Below, in pieces: positions 32,775 through 41,006 of a DNA stretch of 64,000 nucleotides. Each line of letters opens with the position of its first letter. The first letter of the stretch is position 1. The stretch comes from Sphingomonas sp. (GTDB taxonomy: Bacteria; Pseudomonadota; Alphaproteobacteria; Sphingomonadales; Sphingomonadaceae). The translations under genes were made by a program, and so were the position numbers. The stretch is taken from assembly GCA_017849555.1 (NCBI GenBank), contig JAFIGU010000055.1, positions 82,502 through 146,501 on the forward strand, given 5' to 3'. The notes beneath the pieces are model-generated. The model was not told the DNA's origin and made no database searches. It worked only from the letters and a program-made list of their open reading frames with translations.

Positions 32775-34308
32775 GCCCCGCCATAGCGTCGCTAAGCTGA
32801 CGCAATCGCTGTTTGAGGATCTTGCCGCTGGCGTTGCGCGGCAGATCGTCGACGAAGACGATCCGCTTGGGGCGCTTGAACCCGGCGAGCCGCGTCGCGC
32901 AATGCGCCTCGACATCGGCCGCCGACACCTCGGCCCCGGCGCGGCGCACGACGAAGGCGGTGACCGCCTCGATCCAGCGCGGATCGGGCAGCCCGATCAC
33001 CGCCACCTCGGAGACGTGCGGGTGGGTGTAGATCGCCTCCTCCACCTCGCGCGACGAGACATTCTCACCGCCGGTCTTGATCATGTCCTTCTTGCGGTCG
33101 ACGATCGTGATGAACCCGTCGGCGTCGATCGTCGCGAGATCGCCGCTGTGGAACCAGCCGCCGGCGAAGGCGGCGTCGGACAATTCGGGCTGGCGCCAAT
33201 AACCCGTCAGCAATTGCGGCGAGCGATGCACCACCTCGCCGATTTCACCCACCGCCACATCACGCATGTCGTCATCCACCACGCGGGTCAGGACGTGGAG
33301 CGTCGGGCGCCCGGCCGATCCTGGGCGGGTGGCGTGATCCGCCGGCCCCAGCACGGTCGCGACGGGCGCGATCTCGGTCTGGCCGTAGAGGTTCCATAGC
33401 CGGAGGCCCGGGAAGCGCGCCGCCAGCTCCTCGATGATCGCGACCGGCATGATCGACGCGCCATAATAGCATTTGGCGAGCGACGAGAGGTCGTGCGCGG
33501 CGAACAAGGGCGAGCGGAGCAGCGCGATCCACACCGTCGGCGGGGCAAAGAAGGAGGTGACGCGGTGGCGCTCGATCAGCGGCAGCACCTGATCGGGGGC
33601 GGGCGAGCCGGCGATCACGCTCGTCGCGCCCGACAAGAGCGCCGGGCCGGCCATCGCGTCGAGTGCGGCGCAGTGGAACAGCGGCAGCGCGTGGAGCGCC
33701 ACGGTATCGGGGGTCCAGCCGCAATCGAACAGGCAGCTCTGATATTGCCACAGCACCGCGGCATGGGTGAGCATCGCGCCCTTGGGGCGGCTCTCGGTGC
33801 CGCTGGTGTAGATGATCTGGAGCAGATCGTCGGCATCGGCGCGGTCGCCCGGCGCGGCGCCGGGGACGAGCAGATCGCGCCAGCCGCGCGCGCCGGCCGG
33901 CGCGTCACCCTCGACGATGAAGGTCGCCTCGACCGTCGCGGGGTTCGCCTCGCGCGCCAGCGGCGCCAGCGCGGCGTCGACGAACAACAGCCGCGCTTCG
34001 GCATGATCGAGGATATAGGCGATCTCGCCCGCGCCGAGCATCACGTTGACCGGCACCAGCACCGCCGCGATGCGCGCCGCGGCGAAGCGGATCGCGAGAA
34101 AGGCGTGGCTGTTGCGCGCGAGGATCGCGATCCGGTCGCCGGGGGCGACGCCGAGGTCGAGCAGCCCCGCCGCCAGTTCGTCGACGATGCGATCGAACGC
34201 GGCATAGCTCCACGTCTCGTCGCCGAAGATCAGCGCGGCCTTGTCACCGTGGCGCGCCGCCGATCGACGCAGCATCAGCGACAACGACTGGGCCTGGGGT
34301 GATGTCAC
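32761..34308 (-). CDS. Acyl-CoA synthetase (AMP-binding family)
   Basis: A protein of 515 residues from GTG 34308, which has GAGAGG eight bases upstream; ATG 34428 would add 40 atypical residues. It contains the adenylation motifs IIYTSGTESRPKGAMLTH (P-loop-like A3), LWNLYGQTEIAPVAT (A5), GWFHSGDLATIDADGFITIVDRKKDMIKTGGENVSSREVEEAI (A7-A8), and the catalytic lysine region RNASGKILKQRLR (A10). It activates a carboxylic acid to acyl-AMP and then acyl-CoA. Substrate preference (fatty or aromatic acid) is not clear. It is the last chromosomal gene before the integrated element. Confidence 0.91.
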   Translation of the reverse strand: MTSPQAQSLSLMLRRSAARHGDKAALIFGDETWSYAAFDRIVDELAAGLLDLGVAPGDRIAILARNSHAFLAIRFAAARIAAVLVPVNVMLGAGEIAYILDHAEARLLFVDAALAPLAREANPATVEATFIVEGDAPAGARGWRDLLVPGAAPGDRADADDLLQIIYTSGTESRPKGAMLTHAAVLWQYQSCLFDCGWTPDTVALHALPLFHCAALDAMAGPALLSGATSVIAGSPAPDQVLPLIERHRVTSFFAPPTVWIALLRSPLFAAHDLSSLAKCYYGASIMPVAIIEELAARFPGLRLWNLYGQTEIAPVATVLGPADHATRPGSAGRPTLHVLTRVVDDDMRDVAVGEIGEVVHRSPQLLTGYWRQPELSDAAFAGGWFHSGDLATIDADGFITIVDRKKDMIKTGGENVSSREVEEAIYTHPHVSEVAVIGLPDPRWIEAVTAFVVRRAGAEVSAADVEAHCATRLAGFKRPKRIVFVDDLPRNASGKILKQRLRQLSDAMAGHDRG

Positions 34309-34446
34309 GCCGCGAATCCTCTCGTCACCGTCTTCTCCGTCGAGAAGCCGTGCCATCGCGCGGCGCCGGGGACAATCACGATCCGCGCCGATCGCCCCGG
34401 CGCCCTCGCGAAATGCGAGGGCGGTCATGCGGTTTTCTGAGGAAAA

Positions 34447-34491
34447 TGGTGCTGCCGGTGAGGATTGAACTCACGACCTCAGCCTTACCAA
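34447..34491 (-). other. Attachment site: 3' half of a tRNA-Thr(GGT) gene
   Basis: On the minus strand the 45 bases begin with the anticodon loop TTGGTAA, continue through the 3' anticodon arm (GGCTG), the T arm (GAGTTCAATCCTC) and the acceptor end GGCAGCACCA. They match the 3' half of an alphaproteobacterial tRNA-Thr with anticodon GGT. Beyond 34491 the match stops and no D arm or 5' acceptor half follows, so this is not a working tRNA gene. It is the left attachment-site copy left when an element integrated at the anticodon-loop region; a complete tRNA-Thr should sit at the far end of the element, outside the window. Confidence 0.82.
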
Positions 34492-34590
34492 CGGGTATAG
34501 GCTTGTGCAGCCTGCTCCAGCCCATGGCACGATATCCCTATGTTTGCCGCATTATATCAAGAGGATAGTCCGTTCGAAACCTATCCTAAT

Positions 34591-34610
34591 GTATCCGGTG
34601 GTATCCGGTG
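34591..34610. repeat. Tandem 10-base repeat before the integrase gene
   Basis: GTATCCGGTG occurs twice in direct tandem, with a related CTATCCTAAT just before. The stretch 34492-34682 is AT-richer than the chromosome to the left and holds no gene. Short direct repeats beside an attachment site are often integrase or excisionase arm sites; here that is only a suggestion. Confidence 0.4.
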
Positions 34611-34682
34611 GTTCTCCTACGGCTTTATTACGTTGCGGCGCAGCCCAATCCACGTAATTTTTGCCTTCGGAGGTGCTCAATA

Positions 34683-35969
34683 ATGGCCCGTAAATTGACC
34701 ACTCACATGATCGAGACCGCTGCGCTCCCGAAGAGCGGCCAGTCCTTTCTCTGGGACGGCGAGCTCAAGGGATTTGGGGTTCGCGTGGCGTTTTCCGGCG
34801 TGAAGTCATATGTCCTTCAGTACCGCAGTCCTGACGGTCGCCTTCGCCGCATGGCCTACGCGCGGTATCCCGTGTTCACGGTCGACGAGGCTCGCAAAGA
34901 GGCGATCAGAATGCTTGCCGATGTGACCCGGGGCGTTGATCCGGCCGATGCGAAACAGGCGAAGCGTGCCGCTCCGACCATCGGCGATGTCTGTGATTGG
35001 TATCTTGAGGAAGCGGAGGCTGGCCGCCTCCTCGGCCGCCGGCGCATGCCGATCAAGCCCTCGACCGTTCGGATGGAGCGAAGCCGGATTGATCGCCATA
35101 TCCGGCCGTTGATTGGGCATCGTAAGGTGCTCGGGCTGAAGCCGGCGGATATCGAGGCGATGCAGGCCGATATTGCAGCAGGCAAAAGCGCCGCTGACAA
35201 AGGGAAAGGTCGCGGGCGATCAACGACGGGTGGCGCCGGAGCTGCGTCACGCGTCATCTCGACACTGCATTCGATGTGTGAGCACGCGGTCCGCCTCGGC
35301 ATCATCGAGAGCAACCCCGCCAGGGGCGCGCGGCGGATGGCCAGCAATCGCCGAACGCGCCGGCTGAGCGCGCTGGAGTTGGGTAAGCTCGGCACCGCCA
35401 TGCGTGTGGCGGCGACGCGCGACGAGAATCTGACTGGTCTGGCGGCGGTGAGGTTGATAGCGCTGAGTGGCTTCCGATTGTCGGAAGCCCAGCAGGTTCA
35501 GCGCGTATGGATCGACGCCGAGTCTCAGGCGGTCCACTTCCCAGATACGAAGACGGGAGCCCAGGACCGACCGATCGGGAAGGCTGCGCTGGATGTGCTG
35601 ACGTCGCAACCTGCGCTCGTGGCCTGCCCCTATGTGTTTCCCTCCGACTACGGGGACAGCCATTATAAGCAGGTGCCCGACGTGCTAGTCCGCCTCTGCG
35701 TCGCCGCCAGGATCGAAGGGGTCACGGCCCATACGTTACGCCATACCTTCGGGAGCATCGCCGGCGATATGGGCTATTCCGAACTGACCATCGCAGCCCT
35801 TCTCGGGCACGGAAAGCGCGGTGTGACACAAGGGTACATCCACATCGAAGAGGGCTTGCGTGAAGCTGCCGATGCGGTTTCGGCGAAGATCGCGGACTTG
35901 CTGGATGGGCGTGTCAGTAGCGTTCGAAACGACCGGGATGCGGCTCTCGATCGACCTCTTGCTGCATAG
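34683..35969 (+). CDS. int: Tyrosine-type site-specific integrase
   Basis: A protein of 428 residues from ATG 34683, with GGAGGT upstream. The N-terminal DUF4102-like arm-binding domain (LTTHMIETAALPKSGQSFLWDGELKGFGVRVAFSGVKSYVLQYR) is of the P4/CP4-57 integrase type. The catalytic set is visible: R265 (LSGFRLSEAQ), K290 (DTKTG), H350 and R353 (HTLRHTFGSIAGD), H376 (LLGHGKRG) and nucleophile Y385 (TQGYIHI). Insertion into tRNA 3' ends is normal for this group. It is 192 bases from the tRNA-Thr fragment and reads into the element. Confidence 0.95.
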   Translation: MARKLTTHMIETAALPKSGQSFLWDGELKGFGVRVAFSGVKSYVLQYRSPDGRLRRMAYARYPVFTVDEARKEAIRMLADVTRGVDPADAKQAKRAAPTIGDVCDWYLEEAEAGRLLGRRRMPIKPSTVRMERSRIDRHIRPLIGHRKVLGLKPADIEAMQADIAAGKSAADKGKGRGRSTTGGAGAASRVISTLHSMCEHAVRLGIIESNPARGARRMASNRRTRRLSALELGKLGTAMRVAATRDENLTGLAAVRLIALSGFRLSEAQQVQRVWIDAESQAVHFPDTKTGAQDRPIGKAALDVLTSQPALVACPYVFPSDYGDSHYKQVPDVLVRLCVAARIEGVTAHTLRHTFGSIAGDMGYSELTIAALLGHGKRGVTQGYIHIEEGLREAADAVSAKIADLLDGRVSSVRNDRDAALDRPLAA

Positions 35970-36095
35970 CATTGGGCGCGGATTGCGCACCATTCTTGAA
36001 GGCCAGCAGCTCAAATGGTCACAGACCGCGCGCATGCCGCGTGGCTACCGGCGCCAGGCAATCAGCACTTTGACCCTCCATTTGCCGTATAGGAA

Positions 36096-38039
36096 ATGGC
36101 TGGGCCAGAAGGCGCCGAAACGCTAGACCATCTTCATCGGGGCGGATTCCGATCTGAGTGGAATTACGGGAAGGCGGCGTCAGGGGTGTGGATTGAATCG
36201 ATCAAGATCGAAGGGGGTGCACTCGACGGCTTCCGACAGACGTTAAACCGAGGGCTCAACGTACTGATCGGCGGCCGCGGCACCGGCAAAAGCTCGGTAA
36301 TTGAGCTGATCCGCTTCGGCCTTGGCTCGCCGGCCTCATCCGACGCGATCGGCAAGGAGGCTCTTGAACATGCGCTCGGGGTCCTCGGCGACGGCAAGGT
36401 CACCATCACTCTGACAAACGGCTCTGAACGAGTCGAAGTCACCCGGATCGCCAGCGACGAACATGATTTCCGCCCATTGGACATGGCCTCCCCGCTCGTA
36501 TTCTCGCAAAAAGAGGTTGAGCAGATCGGTGCGAGATCGCACTCACGGCTTCGGCTCGTCGACGCTTTCCTCGGACGGGCTGGCTCCGCCAATGCGCGCA
36601 AGGCTCCACTACTCGCTCGCATCAAATCGCTAACAGCGGAGATCCGGAGTTTACTGGCGGAGATCGACGAAGTCTCCGAAAAGCTCCTTGTGCTCCCGAA
36701 ACGGCAGGAAAAACTTGCCGAGCTGCAACAGCAAGGTGCTGCGCAGAGCGCGCGGAGCGCCGAACTCGAGCCGCTGCGCAAGCAGCTGGAAGAACTGACC
36801 CCGCGTGCCAATGCCGCCAATGTTCGAGCGGCCTCGATTGAGCGGTCTGCGGGAAAGCTGTCATCATGGACCGACGAGCTTGATATGGTGGCCGAGCGTC
36901 GACCGCTGATTGAGCCCTGGCCGTCGCAGGCGGGGTCCCCCGACCAGCTCGCGGACCAGCGCGCCCGTCAGGAAGTCGCGCTGCAGCGGCTACAGGAAGC
37001 AATCGTTGAGTTCCGCCAGATCGGTTCCCAGCTGGATGGTTTGCGCCAGACCGCTCACGAGGAGAAGGCCGCGGTTGAAACACAGGCGCGCGAAGTTCGC
37101 CAGAAGATCGAGGAGCAACAGAAGGGCGCCAGCATCCTCGACCGGCAGATCGCCGACCTCAGCCAGGAGATCGCCGCGTTGAGCTCGCTTGCCGATCTTC
37201 GCAAAGAGCGAACCGAGCGGATCGAGGCGCTCAACGCACAACGCCAGGCCGCACTCGACGAGATGCACGCCAAGTCACAGGTGTTGACCGAGGAGCGCCA
37301 GCGGATCGCGACCGGGTTGTCGGACGCGCTGGCGCCAGCAATCCGGGTCGTCGTCAATCCGCTGGCCGATTATCGGGGCTATCAAAGCGTCCTCAACGCG
37401 GCGCTACGCGGCAGCGGCTTGCGGTACAGGGACCTGGCCGACCGGATTGCCGAGACGTTCAGCCCGCAAGAGATCGCAAGCCTCGCGGAGCGCGGAGAGA
37501 TTAGCAAGATCGGGGCGGCGCTCGAAATCAATGAGGAAAGAGCGCATCGACTTGCGGAAGGTCTGCGTGGCGATGCGGGGATCGACCTGCTGACGACCGA
37601 AGTGGGTGACGAGATCGGTATCGAGCTGCTCGACGGGACAAGCTTCAAGAGCACCGAGTTCCTGTCGATGGGGCAGCGATGCACTGCCGTGCTGCCGATC
37701 ATCCTCCGGCATACCGAACGTGTGATCGTGCTCGACCAGCCCGAGGATCATCTCGACAACGCATTTGTTGTGGGTACGCTAGTCAAGGCAATCCGCTCGC
37801 GAGGATCCTCGGCGCAGACGATCGTCGCGACTCACAACCCCAACATCCCCGTGCTCGGTGGTGCCGACTGGATTGCGCATCTCGATTCCGACGGTGAGCG
37901 CTGTTTCGTGCAGGTCGCCGGCGAGCTTGACGACCATGCGATCGTCAATTCGATCACGACGATCATGGAAGGTGGGCGTGAAGCGTTCCAGCGTCGCGCG
38001 GCCTTCTATGCCGAGAGCGGCGCCTCCGATGACGCCTGA
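36096..38039 (+). CDS. SMC/RecF-like AAA ATPase with central coiled coil
   Basis: A protein of 647 residues. Walker A is GGRGTGKSS at 59-67, preceded by FRQTLNRGLNVLI and followed by VIELIRFGLG, as in the TrlF-like (PHP-associated) and OLD-like ATPases. Residues about 165-410 are charged, Glu/Gln/Arg-rich helices that form a long coiled coil. The ABC-type signature is LSMGQRCTAVLPI, Walker B VIVLDQPEDHLDN at 543-555, and the switch histidine THNPNIPVL near 580. It should dimerise on ATP and act on DNA or as a damage sensor. Start is uncertain: ATG 36096 has AGGAA only two bases away; GTG 36186 would remove 30 residues. It overlaps the next gene by 11 bases. Confidence 0.87.
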   Translation: MAGPEGAETLDHLHRGGFRSEWNYGKAASGVWIESIKIEGGALDGFRQTLNRGLNVLIGGRGTGKSSVIELIRFGLGSPASSDAIGKEALEHALGVLGDGKVTITLTNGSERVEVTRIASDEHDFRPLDMASPLVFSQKEVEQIGARSHSRLRLVDAFLGRAGSANARKAPLLARIKSLTAEIRSLLAEIDEVSEKLLVLPKRQEKLAELQQQGAAQSARSAELEPLRKQLEELTPRANAANVRAASIERSAGKLSSWTDELDMVAERRPLIEPWPSQAGSPDQLADQRARQEVALQRLQEAIVEFRQIGSQLDGLRQTAHEEKAAVETQAREVRQKIEEQQKGASILDRQIADLSQEIAALSSLADLRKERTERIEALNAQRQAALDEMHAKSQVLTEERQRIATGLSDALAPAIRVVVNPLADYRGYQSVLNAALRGSGLRYRDLADRIAETFSPQEIASLAERGEISKIGAALEINEERAHRLAEGLRGDAGIDLLTTEVGDEIGIELLDGTSFKSTEFLSMGQRCTAVLPIILRHTERVIVLDQPEDHLDNAFVVGTLVKAIRSRGSSAQTIVATHNPNIPVLGGADWIAHLDSDGERCFVQVAGELDDHAIVNSITTIMEGGREAFQRRAAFYAESGASDDA

Positions 38040-38919
38040 AGTACTCGGCCGCAAGCTCGGCTCAACCGATCCACGCGAGCGTCTCGAGGCCGCTCGCTTC
38101 TTGGTCGATAGCGCGCAGACGAGGCACGCCGGACAGATTGAGGCAGCGCTGGGCGTTGAAACAGTCGGTTGGGTACGTAGTGCTCTCCGGCGGGCGCTTC
38201 AGAAAGTGCGTCCCGATATGCCGGCTGCCACGGCGGCGGAGGCGTCCGAGCTGACTGCGGTTTACGCGGCGCAGATCTATTCCGACGCGCTTGAGACCAC
38301 CGCGGCGCAGATCATTCACGAGATCGAGCCAATTCTCGGTTCGCTCCGCCTCTCGGCCGAAGCCGATGTTCCGAGTTTCGAAGCTTCCGACACGGCGCGC
38401 GGGCTCGATCGGCTCGACGCGCTGGTAGCCAGCCTTTCGCGCCTGAGGCGCGCCGCAAGCGCTCCAAAGGTCGAAGAGCTGGCGCTCGACCGCTGCATAT
38501 ATGCGTGGGTCGAAGAGGAAGCGGCGGGCAAGCCGGTCCGCGTCCTGCGCGCGGGGCCGCAAGACTGCACTGTCGAAGGGGACAAGGGACTGATCTGCCT
38601 GAGCTTCGTCAACGGGCTGCGAAACGCGATCGACGCGACAAAGGCGCTTGAGACCGAAAACGACAAATATCCTGACATCACGGTCAACTGGGGCGCGACC
38701 GATATCGATGCCTGGGTGGCGATCGTAGACTCGGGCGTGGGCTTTCGGGGGAATGTTGCGCGCGCCTTCGATATCGGATCAACGACCAAGGCAGGCCATC
38801 TCGGCATGGGCCTCGCGACGGCGCAACAAGCGATGACCTCCATGGATGGCAGCGTCCGTCTGATCCCGGGTGAGCGTGGCGTGCGGTTCGAGATGCGCTG
38901 GCCTAAGGCCGGGGCTTAG
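38029..38919 (+). CDS. HEAT-like protein with histidine-kinase core
   Basis: A protein of 296 residues. The N terminus (LGSTDPRERLEAARFLVDSA, then a short helix pair ending WVRSALRRALQKV) looks like one or two HEAT-type repeats. A dimerisation/phosphoacceptor-like helix follows with H97 in AAQIIHEIEPILGSL, in the H-E-x-x-x-P context of histidine kinases. The ATPase domain has the N box FVNGLRNAID (N195, N199), G1 DSGVGF at 234-239, and G2 GHLGMGLATAQ at 256-266. No membrane segment or known sensor domain is present, so its signal is cytoplasmic, probably from the ATPase encoded just upstream. The next gene encodes a receiver domain, two bases after the stop. Confidence 0.86.
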   Translation: MTPEVLGRKLGSTDPRERLEAARFLVDSAQTRHAGQIEAALGVETVGWVRSALRRALQKVRPDMPAATAAEASELTAVYAAQIYSDALETTAAQIIHEIEPILGSLRLSAEADVPSFEASDTARGLDRLDALVASLSRLRRAASAPKVEELALDRCIYAWVEEEAAGKPVRVLRAGPQDCTVEGDKGLICLSFVNGLRNAIDATKALETENDKYPDITVNWGATDIDAWVAIVDSGVGFRGNVARAFDIGSTTKAGHLGMGLATAQQAMTSMDGSVRLIPGERGVRFEMRWPKAGA

Positions 38920-38921
38920 CC

Positions 38922-40352
38922 GTGCGCATTCTGCTTGTTGAGGACAAGCCCGACTTCGCCGCAACGATCGACAAGGCGCTCCGCGCTGTGGACGGCTGCG
39001 ACGTCATCTGGCGGAAGAGCAAGACGAGCGCGCTTGCGGCGCTCGCCGATGAACCGTTTGACGTCGTGCTTCTCGACCGGCGCATACCCTCCGAGGATGG
39101 CGTGCTCGATGACGACGTGAACCATGGCTGGGACGTGTTTCAGTCGATCCGGGAGACATTGCCAGGGACGTCGGTCTGGTTTCTGACCGGGACGGAGGAT
39201 GCCGATTTCTCTGCCGATGTGCTGAATGATTTTGGCCGCAACGGCGACATTCATTCCTGCGGCCGCGAAGACTCGATCTATCGTGTGTTCTGGAAGCGTC
39301 GCATAACGGATTGCGTCGCGGCTGCGAAGACATTCCGCGCCGACGTGCAGCGAACCGAGCAGATCAATCTCAGCCAGGTCGGCGAACCCGTCAATCTGCG
39401 ACCCGAGGAGGAGCGGCTGCTCAAACTATTTGGGCGCCGGCACGGCGGCGTCAGCGTCGAGGTGAGACCCTTGACCGGCGGCCTGTCGGGCGCCCGCGTC
39501 CTGCGCGTTACCGTTCGCAATGCTGCCGGCCAGCCCATCGTGACCTCGATCGCCAAAATTGGCGCGTTCGAGGAGATTGGGGTTGAGCGCGCCCGCTATC
39601 ACGGCGAGATCGCTCGCCTGATCCCGGGATCCATCCCCCAAGTTACGGGTGACATAACGCTTGGCGCTTCAGGGCACGCCGGCATCTTCTACGGAGTTGT
39701 CGGGAGCGAGGTCACCGATTTGTTCGCCAAGCTCTCCTCCGACCCTGACGGTGGCGCAGCAGTGCCGAACCAATTGCGCGCCGCCCAGGTGCCCTGGTTC
39801 GCCGCGCGCGATGGTGAACGTGTGCGCGTGGGTGCCATTCGACGCCGCCTGATCGGCGATGTCGCGCTCGCAAGTGTCGAAGGCGACCTTCAGGGCATCG
39901 ACATCGGAGCAGTCGAACTGCTTGAGATCGATGTTTTGCACTGCGTCCAGCATGGCGATCTGCACTGTGCAAATATCCTCTTCGATGATCGTGGTTTGCC
40001 CATGTTCATCGACTATCCCGAGACTGGCCGCACGCTTGCAAGCCTGGATCCGATTGCTCTTGAGTTGAGCACCATCTTCCATAAGCACGCGCCCGATCGC
40101 GGGGGCTGGCCGAGCGAGGCGCAGGCCCTCGACTGGCAGGATGTCGGGGCCTTCGCGGCCGGCGCGCCGTTTGAGGCTTATCTGCGAGCATGCCGCGATT
40201 GGGCTACGGCCGTAGCGGGCTCGCAGGCGGAGATCCTAGCGGTCGGCTATGCCTATTCTCTACGGCAGCTCAAATATGACGACACCGACAAGAATTTGGC
40301 CCGCGCAATTATTCGCGGCTGCATCGCCACGTTGACCGGCGTGGCTGTGTAA
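38922..40352 (+). CDS. Response regulator receiver fused to a phosphotransferase-like kinase domain
   Basis: A protein of 476 residues starting at GTG 38922. Residues 1-125 are a receiver domain: acidic pair E7-D8 (LLVEDKPD), phospho-acceptor D52 (VVLLDRRIP), and T89-type switch residue (FLTGTED); the conserved lysine is not obvious. Residues about 180-470 resemble the aminoglycoside/choline-kinase fold: LTGGLSGARVLRVTV, K212 in TSIAKIG, E222 in EIGVERARYHGEI, catalytic HGDLHCAN at 344-351 and metal-binding FIDY at 362-365. Instead of a DNA-binding output, a small-molecule or protein kinase is attached to a phospho-receiver. Its partner kinase is encoded immediately upstream. The substrate is unknown. 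Confidence 0.85.
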   Translation: MRILLVEDKPDFAATIDKALRAVDGCDVIWRKSKTSALAALADEPFDVVLLDRRIPSEDGVLDDDVNHGWDVFQSIRETLPGTSVWFLTGTEDADFSADVLNDFGRNGDIHSCGREDSIYRVFWKRRITDCVAAAKTFRADVQRTEQINLSQVGEPVNLRPEEERLLKLFGRRHGGVSVEVRPLTGGLSGARVLRVTVRNAAGQPIVTSIAKIGAFEEIGVERARYHGEIARLIPGSIPQVTGDITLGASGHAGIFYGVVGSEVTDLFAKLSSDPDGGAAVPNQLRAAQVPWFAARDGERVRVGAIRRRLIGDVALASVEGDLQGIDIGAVELLEIDVLHCVQHGDLHCANILFDDRGLPMFIDYPETGRTLASLDPIALELSTIFHKHAPDRGGWPSEAQALDWQDVGAFAAGAPFEAYLRACRDWATAVAGSQAEILAVGYAYSLRQLKYDDTDKNLARAIIRGCIATLTGVAV

Positions 40353-40437
40353 CGCCGGCGCCTGATCGCTGCGCCTTAGGCAACAGCGTGGCGGCGAGAG
40401 ATGCGCAAATCCAAGAAATTTTAGAAACGCTCGATCC

Positions 40438-40953
40438 TCAGAGCGCGAGCGTCCGCTGCTGGGCACCAGCCCTAACCTCTTCGACCAAAAAAGTCCTTGC
40501 CGGCGGCGTCACCAACAAATCGACTTCGGGGAAGGTCAGATCGAGCCAGTGCTCGACCTGGCGGCGATAGATGATCGCGCCGTGGCGCTCCTGATAGCGA
40601 GCCACCTCTGGATTCGCGGGTACGGTCACGACACGGTAGCTGAGCGGCCAGTCGCCCATTGCCGGCTCCCATATGCCGGCGAGATAGAAGTGGTTGCCGT
40701 CGTCGAGCGACACGCGGAAGCGCTTCTTGCCGACCAACATATGGAATTCGCTTGCTGGAACCAGGCAGCGGTGGCTCGGAAACGTCCGGCCCTCCGCGCG
40801 GACGAACCGGTAGGAATCCCCGCCACTGAAGCGTGGATCGGAACCCCACGTCGCCTCGATCATCTCTATTTCGCTGGCATCGTCGGGATTTCGCCGGATG
40901 ATAGCGCGACGGGCGCCAAGTGGCGCGTGCGAATCAAAGGGTGTTGGCTCCAT
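40438..40953 (-). CDS. Divergent SRAP-family protein lacking the catalytic cysteine
   Basis: A protein of 171 residues. The SRAP (YedK/HMCES) core is recognisable: IEATWGSDPRFSG, SHRCLVPASEFHM, FYLAGIWEP, YRVVTVPANPEVARYQERHGAIIYRRQVEHWLDL. However it starts MEPTPFD rather than with the cysteine at position 2 that forms the DNA-protein crosslink with abasic sites, and the DGFYEW segment is changed to SEFHM. It may bind DNA without the normal crosslinking chemistry. It is divergent from a canonical SRAP gene, and a LexA box lies in the 53-base gap. Confidence 0.78.
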   Translation of the reverse strand: MEPTPFDSHAPLGARRAIIRRNPDDASEIEMIEATWGSDPRFSGGDSYRFVRAEGRTFPSHRCLVPASEFHMLVGKKRFRVSLDDGNHFYLAGIWEPAMGDWPLSYRVVTVPANPEVARYQERHGAIIYRRQVEHWLDLTFPEVDLLVTPPARTFLVEEVRAGAQQRTLAL

Positions 40954-40958
40954 GGATA

Positions 40959-40973
40959 GAACATAATAGGAAC
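40959..40973. promoter_or_regulatory. LexA (SOS) box between the two SRAP genes
   Basis: GAACATAATAGGAAC is an exact match to the alphaproteobacterial LexA site GAAC-N7-GAAC (GTTC-N7-GTTC on the other strand). It lies 6 bases from one SRAP start and 33 from the other, so LexA would repress both. Confidence 0.8.
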
Positions 40974-41006
40974 GATGATGAGTCGCAAGAAAGGCTGAGC
41001 GGACCG

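Noticed and set aside
34447-34568. Complete tRNA gene
   Set aside because: Only the 3' half from the anticodon loop is present; no matching 5' acceptor strand or D arm follows.
35860-36126. Small open frame between the integrase and the ATPase gene
   Set aside because: Most of it overlaps the integrase end in another frame, and codon use and composition are unlike a real protein.
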